From: Lineus longissimus
Taxonomy: Eukaryota; Nemertea; Pilidiophora; Heteronemertea; Lineidae
Length of the DNA: 64,000 nucleotides
Assembly (NCBI RefSeq): GCF_910592395.1
Contig: NC_088314.1
Location: 18,077,998 to 18,141,997 of the forward strand
Direction: 5' to 3'
Shown here: positions 12,776 through 22,948 of the stretch, piece by piece
Layout: each line of letters opens with the position of its first letter
Position numbering within the stretch: the first letter of the stretch is position 1
Program-made: the position numbers and the translations under genes
Notes under the pieces: generated by a model
Databases searched by the model: none
Told to the model about the DNA's origin: nothing
What the model saw: the letters and a program-made list of their open reading frames with translations, nothing else

Positions 12776-13203
12776 CCCCGGGCTCAAACTCCCATCTCAA
12801 ACCAATTAGACCCAATTAGAGATAGGCCCGCCTCCACCAGCACTGCCGATGGTTGCAAGTGGACTGATGCTAATTGGGTTAGACATATTGAAGTGTCCAG
12901 CTGAGAGATATGTCTACATTTCCATGAACTGGCACATGTGTTGCTGTCTAATATGAGGAAGGCTCAGGCCTTGATAGGGAGCTCTTCGTTAATAGGGAGC
13001 TCTAGCGAGCTTTATGGTTAGAGAGTGTGTGTATACCATCAACGAAAAAAACTTGACCCGGAACCAGAAAACCTCTGCACCCAGGTGACATTTTTGCACG
13101 CGAATCGTATACGCTAATGCACAGCAATTTACCTGGGGAGAGATTTTCTTTTCCAAACAATTCAGCGGGACGCTACGATGTTTACGCAGAGATGCCGCTG
13201 TTC

Positions 13204-14473
13204 GGTTGAAGATTTCGTCAAAACAGGGCCGAATCAAAGTGTAACGATACCCTGGGGTGAATCGAAATGCATTAAACAACAAGCTGCATCGCTGCCAGAG
13301 ATTATTTTTCTCTTTCCGCGAAGAAATCGTGCTTTGAACTGGCAAAATTCCGCAAAAGATTTTCCGTCTGCTAACTTTTCCGTAGTTTCAAGCGCACCAA
13401 CATGATCGGTCCGGGGCTGCCCGTTTCGACGACGATTTCGTCAATATCATGGGGTGTAACAATATGTCGACGGTCTGGTTCCATTAATAATGCAATAATC
13501 TTGAAAGTACATTGGTCTCAATGTCTATTTCCCCGTTTCCATGACAAATTCCTACCGTAAAACCTGAAACCACTCGTCCACAACTCTGGCCATTTCAACC
13601 GTAGAAAGCGCATGCGCACAAACTCAAACGCACGCGCTACCCTCAGGTCTCACAAGCCGGTGCGGAGGCCAGGCCTACCTGCCTCCAAAAATGACGCGAC
13701 GTCATTTCATGCATACCCCTGTTCCAGCGGCTGTAGACTTGGCAGTACCTTACTCTCACACAAACCTATACATTTCTGAATAGCTTGTCTCTTGTAGAAT
13801 ACATCTGATCAAGTTTCAACGTCGTCTAGACATACAGTCATGCATAGACTGATGTAGCACAATGCATGAGACACCCTGTATAACGCAAATTTGAAAAATT
13901 TCACCTCTATGCCTTATAACTTAACTTCAAGATTAACACCTGATCACCACTGGCTAGTGAGACCTCAAACTATTCAGGACAGGGGGTCGGCTAATGTCTT
14001 TTTGAATTCAAATCCTACACTTGGGTCTTGGGATCATTATGCTAATATCTCCGGGAAAAAATATCTACCTTCTCCTGTTGTGTTTAGTTTCCCCACATTC
14101 TCCCCACCTATTTTCTATACTGCGACAGCGTCTATTGGGTCAACTGCCATGATGGCATCATCCTAACTATATCCCCCCCCCTCTCCCAACCACCAACTAC
14201 TCGCCATCATTGACATTGACGTGCTAGCCAACTGCTTCTTCGGTCAACTGCCATGATGGCATCATCCTAACTATATACCCCCGCATGCGTACTACGGAAA
14301 AGTTAGCAGACTGAAAATCTTTTGCGGAATTTTGCCAGTTCAAAGCACGATTTCTTCGCGGAAAGAGAAAAATAATCTCTGGCACCGATGCAGATTGTTG
14401 TTTAATGCATTTCGATTCGCCCCAGGGTATCGTCACACTTTGATTCGGCCCTGTTTTGACGAAATCTTCAACC
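13204..14473. mobile_element. 182-bp inverted-repeat pair bounding ~0.9 kb
   Basis: The arms 13204-13385 and 14292-14473 are reverse complements of equal length with only scattered mismatches. The interior has no recognised ORF. It contains two direct copies of a ~34-bp segment (about 14139-14172 and 14244-14277), each holding the palindrome TGCCATGATGGCA. The best explanation is a long-TIR non-autonomous DNA transposon, or two solo copies in opposite orientation. The similar translated frames inside the two arms are mirror images of one sequence, not genes. Confidence 0.75.
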
Positions 14474-15111
14474 AAAAACCGGGTGGATGGCAATTACCAA
14501 AGCCCGGCCCACTGCTACCTGCAGACCGCTTGCCGGAGCAACAGCCAGATGAGATTAATTAGGCTTGACAAGTTGAGCGTGATAAGTATAAACAATCTCA
14601 AGAGGGTTGTTAGTTCAGCATACTTTGTGATTTACCAAAAATGAATCCTCTGCCTAAAGTTCGTTGGTTTGTTCATAAAATTGAAACAAAAGTTTTTGAA
14701 AGTATTTTTATTTCATTTAAAGACTACGGAAGTGTGCCATATGACCATCTCAAGAGAAATTAAAATAAATTGAGATGCCTTGCAAAATGGTCCTTGCAAA
14801 ATATTTATAAATATATTTCAACAAAATTTACTTCTGGCTGATCAAAACACAAGAAGACATGGAAGATGTATACAATGTAAAGCCTATACTCAGAAAATGT
14901 ATGAAATAAATCCAATAAAAGGAAAGTTTATGACTTTGGTCATGACAGTCAGCGGTTTGCAGTCACTCGCCTTTAGAAATAATGTTCATAATCCAAATAG
15001 TCGAATGTACATGTAATCCAGAGTTCAGATTCACGATTCAGCATTTTCAGCTATAGAATACTGCCATACATAGAAACTTTATAATCCATGATTATACCCA
15101 CGATGCATGAA

Positions 15112-17108
15112 TTAATCAGACACATCAGAATCAGAATCATCAACCGGCATGACTGGCCCTTGGGTCAGGGGTTGAAACACTTTATCCATGACGCGATCCC
15201 AAATATTCCGGCGGTATTGATATGTACACTTGACGTATGATTTCTTCAACTTTTTTTTCCTCTTTTCCTGGGCATTTTCAGAAGAGGACCACGTGCTTGT
15301 GTACCGACGACCAACATTTTCGTTCCAATGACAAACTGTCGGTAATTTCAAGCCTCAGCAACACATCTGTTTCCAATCTCTAGGCTTTTGCTTAGGCAGT
15401 TTTACGATGGTCATCCATCACCTCAAGTTGAGTTTGTCACAAAATACCTTCACTTCTCCCGGACATGAAAGTTCATGAACCATATAACATTTTGCTTGTG
15501 AGGAATAAAGTTAGCAGTTATGAGAAAGTATTCAACGTGTACAGTTCAGTTTATGCACGATTCTTTAGCCCATCATCACTAAGCCTTATAACTCCCTGGT
15601 CGGAATCTGGGATCAACGAGAGGGACCGCAATTCACCACACAAACTGCAAGATTAGACCTCAGCTTGTATTGTTTGTCACCGAAGGAGATGCGCTTATCT
15701 TGGAAAATGTTCATCACATTGTTAAAAGATTCCACGTAGAAAGTGTCCTTCGCGTGAATATAATTTTGGGGGTACATACTGACACTCGACTTTTTGATTG
15801 CATTCGCGAGGAGGGTTTCGGCCTTTGCGCTGGTGATTACGATTCTTGATGGTTCATTGTTGGGAACCTTACGACAGCGGGAACTTAGTTGACAATGGTC
15901 ATGCACATTTTTATAATGTTCGGTAATATTTTCAATCATGGCTTTTAATTTCTCACTGTCTTTATCACAATTTCGAATTGCCCAATGGACATGTGCTGCG
16001 ATCCCCAATGGTTTGTCCTGAAGTTCCTTGTGCCACATTATCTTGTGCTTCTTCTTTGGCCCCTCTGCTACCTTCTGAACTGATTTTGTAATGTTCTTCA
16101 CTGCGTGCCATGTGTCATTTTGGTTGATAGGGATTTCCTATCTCTGACCATCTTGTTTACTGCGGCGTTGAAATCATGACAATGAATGTTCACTGGTATG
16201 CCCCCATCTTCTGTCTCCTCCAGGTATTCATAAATCAGTTTCGTTCCAAGCGTTTCGTGTCTTTGCGTGACTGGATCGTCAGCCTTTGTGACGTGTTCAC
16301 ACCTTATCACTTTTTGAGTAACATTACCCATTGCCACCACACTCGAATCTTTTGCGTTTTTCCTCCAGCCATGTCGGGCGTCAGTGCCAATGTCTATGCC
16401 AGGGTGGTACTCTTCCTCCTCCCCGTCATCATTCACCGAAGTCTTGTACTCGTAGCTCCCAATCTCTTCAAGGAGCGCTCTGTGGGTGCTGTCTTCTACC
16501 TCTCTTTCGGAACTTGGCAAAAAGTACTCGTTTTGAAACTCTGCACGGTTTTATTTTGAAATGTGACCTATACCACTGCAATCCACGAAACGGCGGTACA
16601 TAACCGGTAATATACCGCTAGAGAAGTATCCATGCGCCATTCTAGCATTCACTAGTAGTTCTCTGTTAGGAAGACGTGATGAAGAAAACCAATCGTACAT
16701 GTGATGTCCATGTCTTCTTCGACAACGTAGTTTTGTCTTGACGGCATGGCCACGGTATTGAGTCTCGATGATTGAAAGTTCTGCAGTGCATAACCGTCCA
16801 TGGTGCTCTCCAATCTCTAAAGCTTTTTGAAATGCGTCCTTGCTTACAACGAATAACTCCTGATCAGTATTGTCCTTTTCCACGACATGGTACGTTGGAA
16901 TCCTTCCAGTTCTATCATCCTCCAAGTGACGATAATTCCAAAAGTCCAAGACAGTTTCTATGATCATCGCATTGTTGACCGGTCGATCTGTTTCCTTCAC
17001 CAAGAAGTCACGTACTTTCTGCATTTTCGCTCTAATGCCTTCTCTCACAGTTTCATTCCCGGGTATCTCAATTTTAAAACTTTTTGGACATGCACCTTTT
17101 TCAGCCAT
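15112..17108 (-). pseudogene. Kolobok-like DDE transposase, broken
   Basis: Reading from about 17108 downwards gives a long protein with blocks that look like a cut-and-paste transposase: DARHGWRKNAKDSS, IHCHDFNAAV, then DTWHAVKN, YVESFNNV and CHWNENVGRRY. The acidic residues in these blocks suggest a DDE-type catalytic core. An in-frame TAA lies at 16551-16553. A one-base frameshift near 16115 separates the second and third segments. A 301-bp insertion at 15339-15639 splits the C-terminal part. The copy is therefore inactive. The Kolobok assignment rests on recalled motif style and on TTAA-type elements nearby; I could not identify its own terminal repeats. Confidence 0.6.
15339..15639. mobile_element. 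301-bp insertion with 8-bp target duplication
   Basis: ACAAACTG occurs at both edges (15331-15338 and 15640-15647). Removing one copy plus the 301 bases restores a continuous transposase reading frame through the CHWNENV block. Sliding the boundaries along the duplication never gives GT-AG, so it is not a spliceosomal intron. Eight-base duplications suggest a hAT- or Mutator-type non-autonomous element. The ends have only weak inverted similarity. Confidence 0.6.
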
Positions 17109-17149
17109 TGAGAATTCTTGAGGTTTTCGAAGTTTGGACTATTCTGTTG

Positions 17150-17893
17150 ATGTATCAATGTGGGAATTCGAATGGACCTTTTTGGTCCAAGGATACTGCA
17201 TCATCAAATTCATCACAAGCTTTGTCAGAAGAAAATGGAAATACCGGTAGCAAAAATCGCCACGTATTCGCAATTGTTGTGACAGATGAACAAGAAAACG
17301 ATATCCGTGGATTTATGGAATTTTGTGAAATGGACATTGTATTTGCACCAGCTGCTCTATCGATGGTGGAACCAATGTTGGAAAATGGACATATCTTTGC
17401 CATTCTTGTGAGTGAAGAAGAGGAGCAAGAAATCCGTGCATTTATGCAATTCAGTGACATTGATGTTGTGGTTGCCCCAGCCCCGGCCGCCCCACCAGTG
17501 CCGATAGGAGAGCTAAATGAAAATCGCCACGTATTCTCAATATTAGTGACGGAGGAAGAAGAACAAATTATCCGTGAGTTCATGATAGTCAGTGAGATGA
17601 ACATTGTTGCAGCCACAGACACTAACAGCAATGATGGCGTTCAGGAAAATGCTGATGCTGCTTTCCATATCGAGCAGGACCACAATCAGGTTGAATGTGG
17701 TCATTGTTACTGCAGTCCATGCATCACGGGCGAATCGAACCGACAGATGTGGTGGGAAACGGATAACGCAGAACCAAGTGACGTCAATTCTGCCTCACGA
17801 AAATCAGCCTTCAGAAAATTTTGGACAATGATGCTACATCGAAATGTTTGGAATGATCCAAGGTACCAAGACAAAAAAACCAAAGCCTTATAA
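17150..17893 (+). CDS. Protein with three internal repeats and a Cys-rich tail, unknown function
   Basis: An intact ORF of about 247 residues from the ATG at 17150; an upstream in-frame ATG at 17084 would overlap the divergent transposase start. Three diverged repeats of about 35 residues each begin RHVFAIVVT, GHIFAILVS and RHVFSILVT, followed by an acidic EEE/QEN run and a FMxxxxMDIV-like end. They are separated by Ala/Pro linkers. The tail holds CGHCYCSPC, a WW, and FRKFW. The tail vaguely recalls the zinc-binding cytoplasmic domain of P2X7-like proteins, but I would not name it on that. It lies head-to-head with the broken Kolobok-like transposase, so it may be a second transposon ORF or a host gene using the same divergent promoter. 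Confidence 0.5.
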   Translation: MYQCGNSNGPFWSKDTASSNSSQALSEENGNTGSKNRHVFAIVVTDEQENDIRGFMEFCEMDIVFAPAALSMVEPMLENGHIFAILVSEEEEQEIRAFMQFSDIDVVVAPAPAAPPVPIGELNENRHVFSILVTEEEEQIIREFMIVSEMNIVAATDTNSNDGVQENADAAFHIEQDHNQVECGHCYCSPCITGESNRQMWWETDNAEPSDVNSASRKSAFRKFWTMMLHRNVWNDPRYQDKKTKAL

Positions 17894-18732
17894 CTTAGAC
17901 GTGGAAGGGGAAGAAGGTTTGTGACATACGGCTCTCATCGGGACATCATGCCCAACTGTGTTATTGACCTTTGTGAGAGGGTGGTATCCCAATTCAGACA
18001 AGACCCCATACATGGGACACAAATGGGAATAATCTGTATCTATGTGACAAACTGTTTTCGTAATGGAACTATCATCTAACTTTATGGGCAGGGTTTTTAA
18101 TCCCTATTTTTTCTTCAAGCTGTATTGCTGTGCAAATTTACCAGAGGCTGAAAGGGCTGTGATTTCAATGATTTCAATGTCAAAGGTTATAAACAATTAA
18201 AAAAATTATAAAACTTCAGAATATCAATTTATTTAGTATTTCAGACAGGATACACAAAATAAGCCAATTCCCCACACTCAAGAATTATCCTCCCCGAGGA
18301 AATCAACTGCTTGAGTTCACCAATTGATGCCGACAGCTTATCTAGCAAACTCAAGTACCCACTGTGATTACCTAAATAGCATGGCTTTGAAGTTTTCCTG
18401 GAAGCCAGCAAAATGTTGGAGTGCTCAGTGCAGCATCCTGATTCGTTCTAGGCTAGTGGTGGCGGGCTTATAAGTTAGGCTAGTAGCTGTCACTCACATT
18501 CAAAATATTGAACGGAAACCCCCTGAAAATTTAATTTCCCTGCTATTGGCTGAAAGACAGGATTCGAGCTTTGAGTATGATGTTCATTAGATATTCATAG
18601 ACATGACTGACACTTTTGAAGAGGTTCCACAGTCTCTTGACAAAGTTATTTGGGATAATTTGATTATGACCGTTGGAGGCCTGACCTAATCAGTTGGAGA
18701 ACTGGGGTCGTGACAGGTGATTAGCCTTTTAT
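17894..18732. other. Non-coding stretch after the triple-repeat ORF
   Basis: No ORF with recognisable content. ATTTCAATG is repeated at about 18160-18178. No clear terminal repeat closing the Kolobok-like element was found. Confidence 0.4.
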
Positions 18733-19047
18733 GCGATTTATTTTTTCACACCAGGTGCGGCCATTTTGTTTTCCATATATGGCATAATTTATGCAGCATC
18801 GTCATTGCATGTAGAATGTACGTTTTTCGAGAAAAAAATTGGGATCCTTGCGAGAGCTAAGCGAACTAATTATCGCGCGCTAAAACAAAAGGTAGGTCAT
18901 TCAGTGCGGTGACCGGCGCGCGAATTCAATGGGGATTTCCAAAACCAAAAACGTCAATTCATTCGTATCAATTAATGAATAAATTATGACGCGTTTGCCA
19001 TATATGGAAAACAAAATGGCCGCACCTGGTGTGAAAAAATAAATCGC
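18733..19047. mobile_element. Foldback element with ~50-60 bp inverted ends
   Basis: The left end GCGATTTATTTTTTCACACC, continuing through GGTGCGGCCATTTTGTTTTC and CATATATGGCA, recurs as its reverse complement ending near 19047. The right arm contains a short insertion (AACGCGT) before the AATTTAT block. It is non-coding and ends just upstream of the repeat at 19073. Confidence 0.75.
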
Positions 19048-19072
19048 GCCTTTCATACCCAGACTCGGTCTT

Positions 19073-19205
19073 AATGTGGACAAGATGTGGAGAGGGCGCT
19101 CGAAGCGGGGGTCTAGACCAACCCACTTGGATTGACCTCGTAGAATGCGCAGTGCGATTAGGGCGGCGGACGGACTGAGTTATTTTTATACTGGTCAAAG
19201 ACCGA
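19073..19205 (+). repeat. Dispersed repeat, copy 2
   Basis: Second copy of the repeat at 12655-12775 (same ordered words, including GTGCGATTAGGGCGGCGGAC). It abuts the 5' truncation point of the retrotransposon that follows. Confidence 0.6.
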
Positions 19206-19208
19206 GTA

Positions 19209-21304
19209 TAAACGTGCAATATTCTGGCACTCCATGTGGAAGGATGCCGGGAGTCCGCGAAACGGAGTGGTTGCTGATATTAGGAGAACAACCCGAGCTA
19301 GATATCACTTAGCTATAAAAGGACTAAAACAACAGAACGTCGCGCAGAGACAAATGCATATTGCCGAGGCCCATTTACAACACGATGATAAAGATTTCTG
19401 GAAAATGGTAAACAAAGTAAAGGGAGGCAAGAAACCAACTCCAAACAAAGTAGACGATGCCAATGACGAGCATTCAATAGCTGAGAGTTTCGCTGACAAA
19501 TATGAACAACTTTATTCGTCTGTGGGGTACGACCAGGCAGAAATGAATGAGTTGATTAATTCACTGGACAGAGACATCGGCAATGGCTGTATGCAGAATA
19601 AGTGTGCTTGCAAAAGTCACGTGATCACACCGGCAGAAGTCCGCGGTGCGGTTAAACTTTTAAACAAAGGAAAGCATGAAGGGCATAAAATTCTCTTCTC
19701 GGATCATTTAATACATGGCACTACAGACTTAGATGAACTTCTGGCTGCATTACTCACGGGTATGCTAACGCACTCATATGTCCCTGAAGCTTTCAAAAAC
19801 TCAGTTATCATTCCTATTCCTAAAAACACTAGAAAGTCTTTGAGCGACTCAGAAAACTATAGGGGTATAACGTTGAGTAACATTCTTGGGAAAGTTTTCG
19901 ACCACATTGTGATTAAGAAGTGCCCCGGCACGTTTAAGTCATCAGATTTACAGTTCGGTTTTAAAAGCAAAGGTTCTACCACGCAATGCACCTTTACCAT
20001 GCAACAAACTATCGACTATTTCAGAAAGAATGGGTCCAATGTGTACGCTATGTTCCTAGACGCTAGTAAAGCGTTCGATAGAGTCCAATATATCAAACTT
20101 TTTAATCTACTCAAAAAGAAAGGGTGTTGTCCACTTATAGCCAGATTTCTTGCTAGACTTTACGCGACTCAACAGTGTCGGGTAAAGTGGAAAACCGCAC
20201 TGAGCAGGCCAATTAGTGTTAAAAACGGGATTAAACAGGGGGGAGTTTTATCCCCAATTCTTTTTTGTATATAATGGATGTACTCCTTCAACGATTGGAA
20301 TGTTCCAAACTGGGATGTCATGTTGGTCACGTGTTTATGGGGGCCTTTGGCTACGCCGATGACATTGTCATTCTATCTCCAATGAAAAGCGGGTTGATGG
20401 AAATGTTGAAGATATGCGATACTTTCTCAGTGGAGTATCATGTCACGTTTAATCCCACAAAGAGCATTTTGCTTTTCTACGGTATAAAGAAGCCAAACGA
20501 GGAGATATTCATTATATGGAACGACAGAATTATTGCCCAAGACCACACAAAACACCTAGGACACATGGTTGGCGTTGACGTTAAGGATAACGTCATTAAC
20601 GATGTCATCGCGGAAATGTACAAACGAACAAACTGTCTGTTATCATTATTCGGTTTCTGTGATTTCGAAGTAAAGTACAGGCTGTTTAAATCATATGTCA
20701 TGACATTGTACGGTAGCGCTCTATGGGACTATTCTCACCGATCCTTCAGCAGATTCAACACTGCTTGGAGAAATTGCATTCGAAAGTTATTCAGGTTACC
20801 CTGCAGAACCCATTGTATACTGCTGCCGTCTATTTGTAGAGATGAACAGTCCGATATCCAGGTTTTTAAGAGATTTGCGAGATTCTTTAAAAGCTGTATA
20901 AACAGTGAAAGCAAGAGAGTTTCAATAAGTGTCGAATTGACTCTTCTGGGCGGAACGAGTGCATCACGAAATCTGCTGAAAATATGCGACTTGTTCCAGT
21001 GTACTATAGACAACCTACCAGTAAAGAAGGAGACATTTGAGGAAACGGAGCCTATAACGGACCAGTAATTAGGGACCTATTGAGAATGCGCGACCGCTGG
21101 GATTATTCTATTCTAAGTAAAACAGAGATTGAGCAGATGCTAAATGTAGTGTGTACAGATGAGACTTGATTAAACTGTATGTAATAACTATGTTCTTATT
21201 ATAACGCCTGTAATTGCACAAATATACATGTACATGCACCCTATTAACTCACTGTCTATTGTACTTCGTACGAAATAAATAAATAAATAAATATAAATAA
21301 ATAA
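19209..21304 (+). pseudogene. Non-LTR retrotransposon, 5'-truncated and frameshifted reverse transcriptase
   Basis: The reading frame from about 19209 shows reverse-transcriptase blocks in order: VIIPIPKN, YRGITLSN, QFGFKSKGST, FLDASKAFDRV, IKQGGVLSP and, after a frame change near 20272, GYADDIVIL and a HLGHMVG block. ORF portions run to 20274 and from about 20265 to 21068. The frame change is consistent with a single missing base right after the SPILF block. There is no endonuclease domain, so the copy is 5'-truncated. The 3' end is a run of AAAT repeats near 21272-21304, as in many LINEs. Inactive copy; clade not assigned. Confidence 0.85.
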
Positions 21305-21873
21305 TCTTCAAGTGTTCCGCGGCGTATCGAGAAATGGAAGTATCCGGAGATAAGATGAATCGGGAAAAGACATTCTTTCCAGGTACATATAAACATGATA
21401 TTGATATATGCATTTTTAATTTTTTGAATTTGAATTTTCACATTATCAAAAACCTATGCGCGTGATTTCTTCAGAGGGAGGCACGGGTTCATTCCTTGAC
21501 CTACATGCATGAAATACGCCGCGATAAGAGTAAATAATCACGGAAAATCTCAAGAACATACCTGAAGAACTGGGTCAAATCTATAATGCAAAGGCCCATT
21601 ATTCTATATTTTATCGTCGTTCTACATAAAACAGTACTACCGTGATTTAATATGTTCCGCTTTGTTGAGGATGAAACTCCTTGAACACGAGTGGTTTTGA
21701 TGATTTTCGGCTGGTCATGGCCAATGAGCACAGCATCCTGCTCTGCATGCTTCTCTCTCTTGACGGCACTGCGGCATTGTCTTCATTAGACGGGATACAG
21801 GCGACCCGGGACAGACGACTAGATCATGCTCGCGAGATCATGTTGATTTTCCCGGCTGCTATGACAAGGAAAC

Positions 21874-21972
21874 ATGACTGTATTTTTTATTGTTTGTGTG
21901 GTATGTAGCTGCTTGATAGTGGTAGATGTTGTGCTGGCGCAGCCGAGATGCAGTGATTGTTCACCATTGAAG
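21874..21972 (+). CDS. Possible signal-peptide exon of the downstream receptor
   Basis: An ATG opens 33 codons: a strongly hydrophobic stretch (VFFIVCVVCSCLIVV) ends in an Ala-Gln-Pro junction that fits signal-peptidase cleavage, then a CSDC pair and a good donor (AAG|GTAAGT) in phase 0. The first clear receptor exon at 22949 needs an incoming phase of 1. If this exon belongs to that gene, at least one intervening exon is missing from my annotation. A retained CSDC after the cleavage site would suit a secreted or receptor ectodomain. Confidence 0.35.
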
Positions 21973-22948
21973 GTAAGTGGAACTACAATGGCATTCTCAT
22001 GAAGTATATCAATGTTAGTAGGCCTATCTACAGGTATCGGGCATTGTATAGTGAAAAGTGGTGAGGTATGCCCCTCCCGCACTCAGCAAATTTAAAGAGA
22101 GGGGGCAGTGTTTGTTCCAATATTTCAAAATACTCCCCCCCCCCATCTCGGGATTTGTAAATTTTGAGGGGGGAGGTATTGCCTACAGTTTATGCGGTCC
22201 ATTTCGTCATTCTGATCATCTTTCCTTAATGGGTGACAAGACGAGGCCGGTACGCTGCGTCCGGAGTGTAGGAAAACCAGGACTAGGAATTACGAGAATA
22301 ACAGTATTTTTCACAGTAATCGGTGTAAATACCCGAATACCTAAATAATTGAAATAAAATTATGATATGTCCCTCTTTTCATATATTCACATATCTTGCG
22401 ACGACAGCATCTTTCCTGTGTCATCCCTAGCCAGGAAAAATGTAAGTTCATATGTATATACTTTTTGCTAACTCTGAAAACCACACAAACAGAGTATGAG
22501 GTGACACCATGCACCCTTCGCTTTTTATCACGTTTTGCTATTCGACGCCCGGCCGCAAATGGCGCTCCTTGATCTAGGTCTGACCTTGGGGTCCGAGCTT
22601 TTGATGGTTTTCGCCTTGGTCTTGGCTGCTCAGAAAGAGAAAATGAAATCGGTCATTACCACCTATAGATATTAAGTAAAATGAACTCTACATTTTTGTA
22701 AATGTGCAAAGCATTTTCGCCAAGTCAAGTAAGCTTAATATACAATGTAAATAAGATCGAATTTGAATGCATTTCGATTGTTTGCATTTGTTCGATTAAC
22801 ATTGCCTAAACCGTTGTAATTTTTAACCTTGGTGCCAAAATCCATCACTATGGTTGACATTCAGCTCAAGTGTAGGCCTCAAGAGCTTTGATAACCAAAA
22901 ATCAATTGATAACCCGAGTCTCTAGTAAAAACAATTCGTTCGTTTTAG

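Noticed and set aside
16176-17111. Plus-strand ORFs opposite the Kolobok-like transposase
   Set aside because: Antisense shadows of the transposase pseudogene; no recognisable domain.
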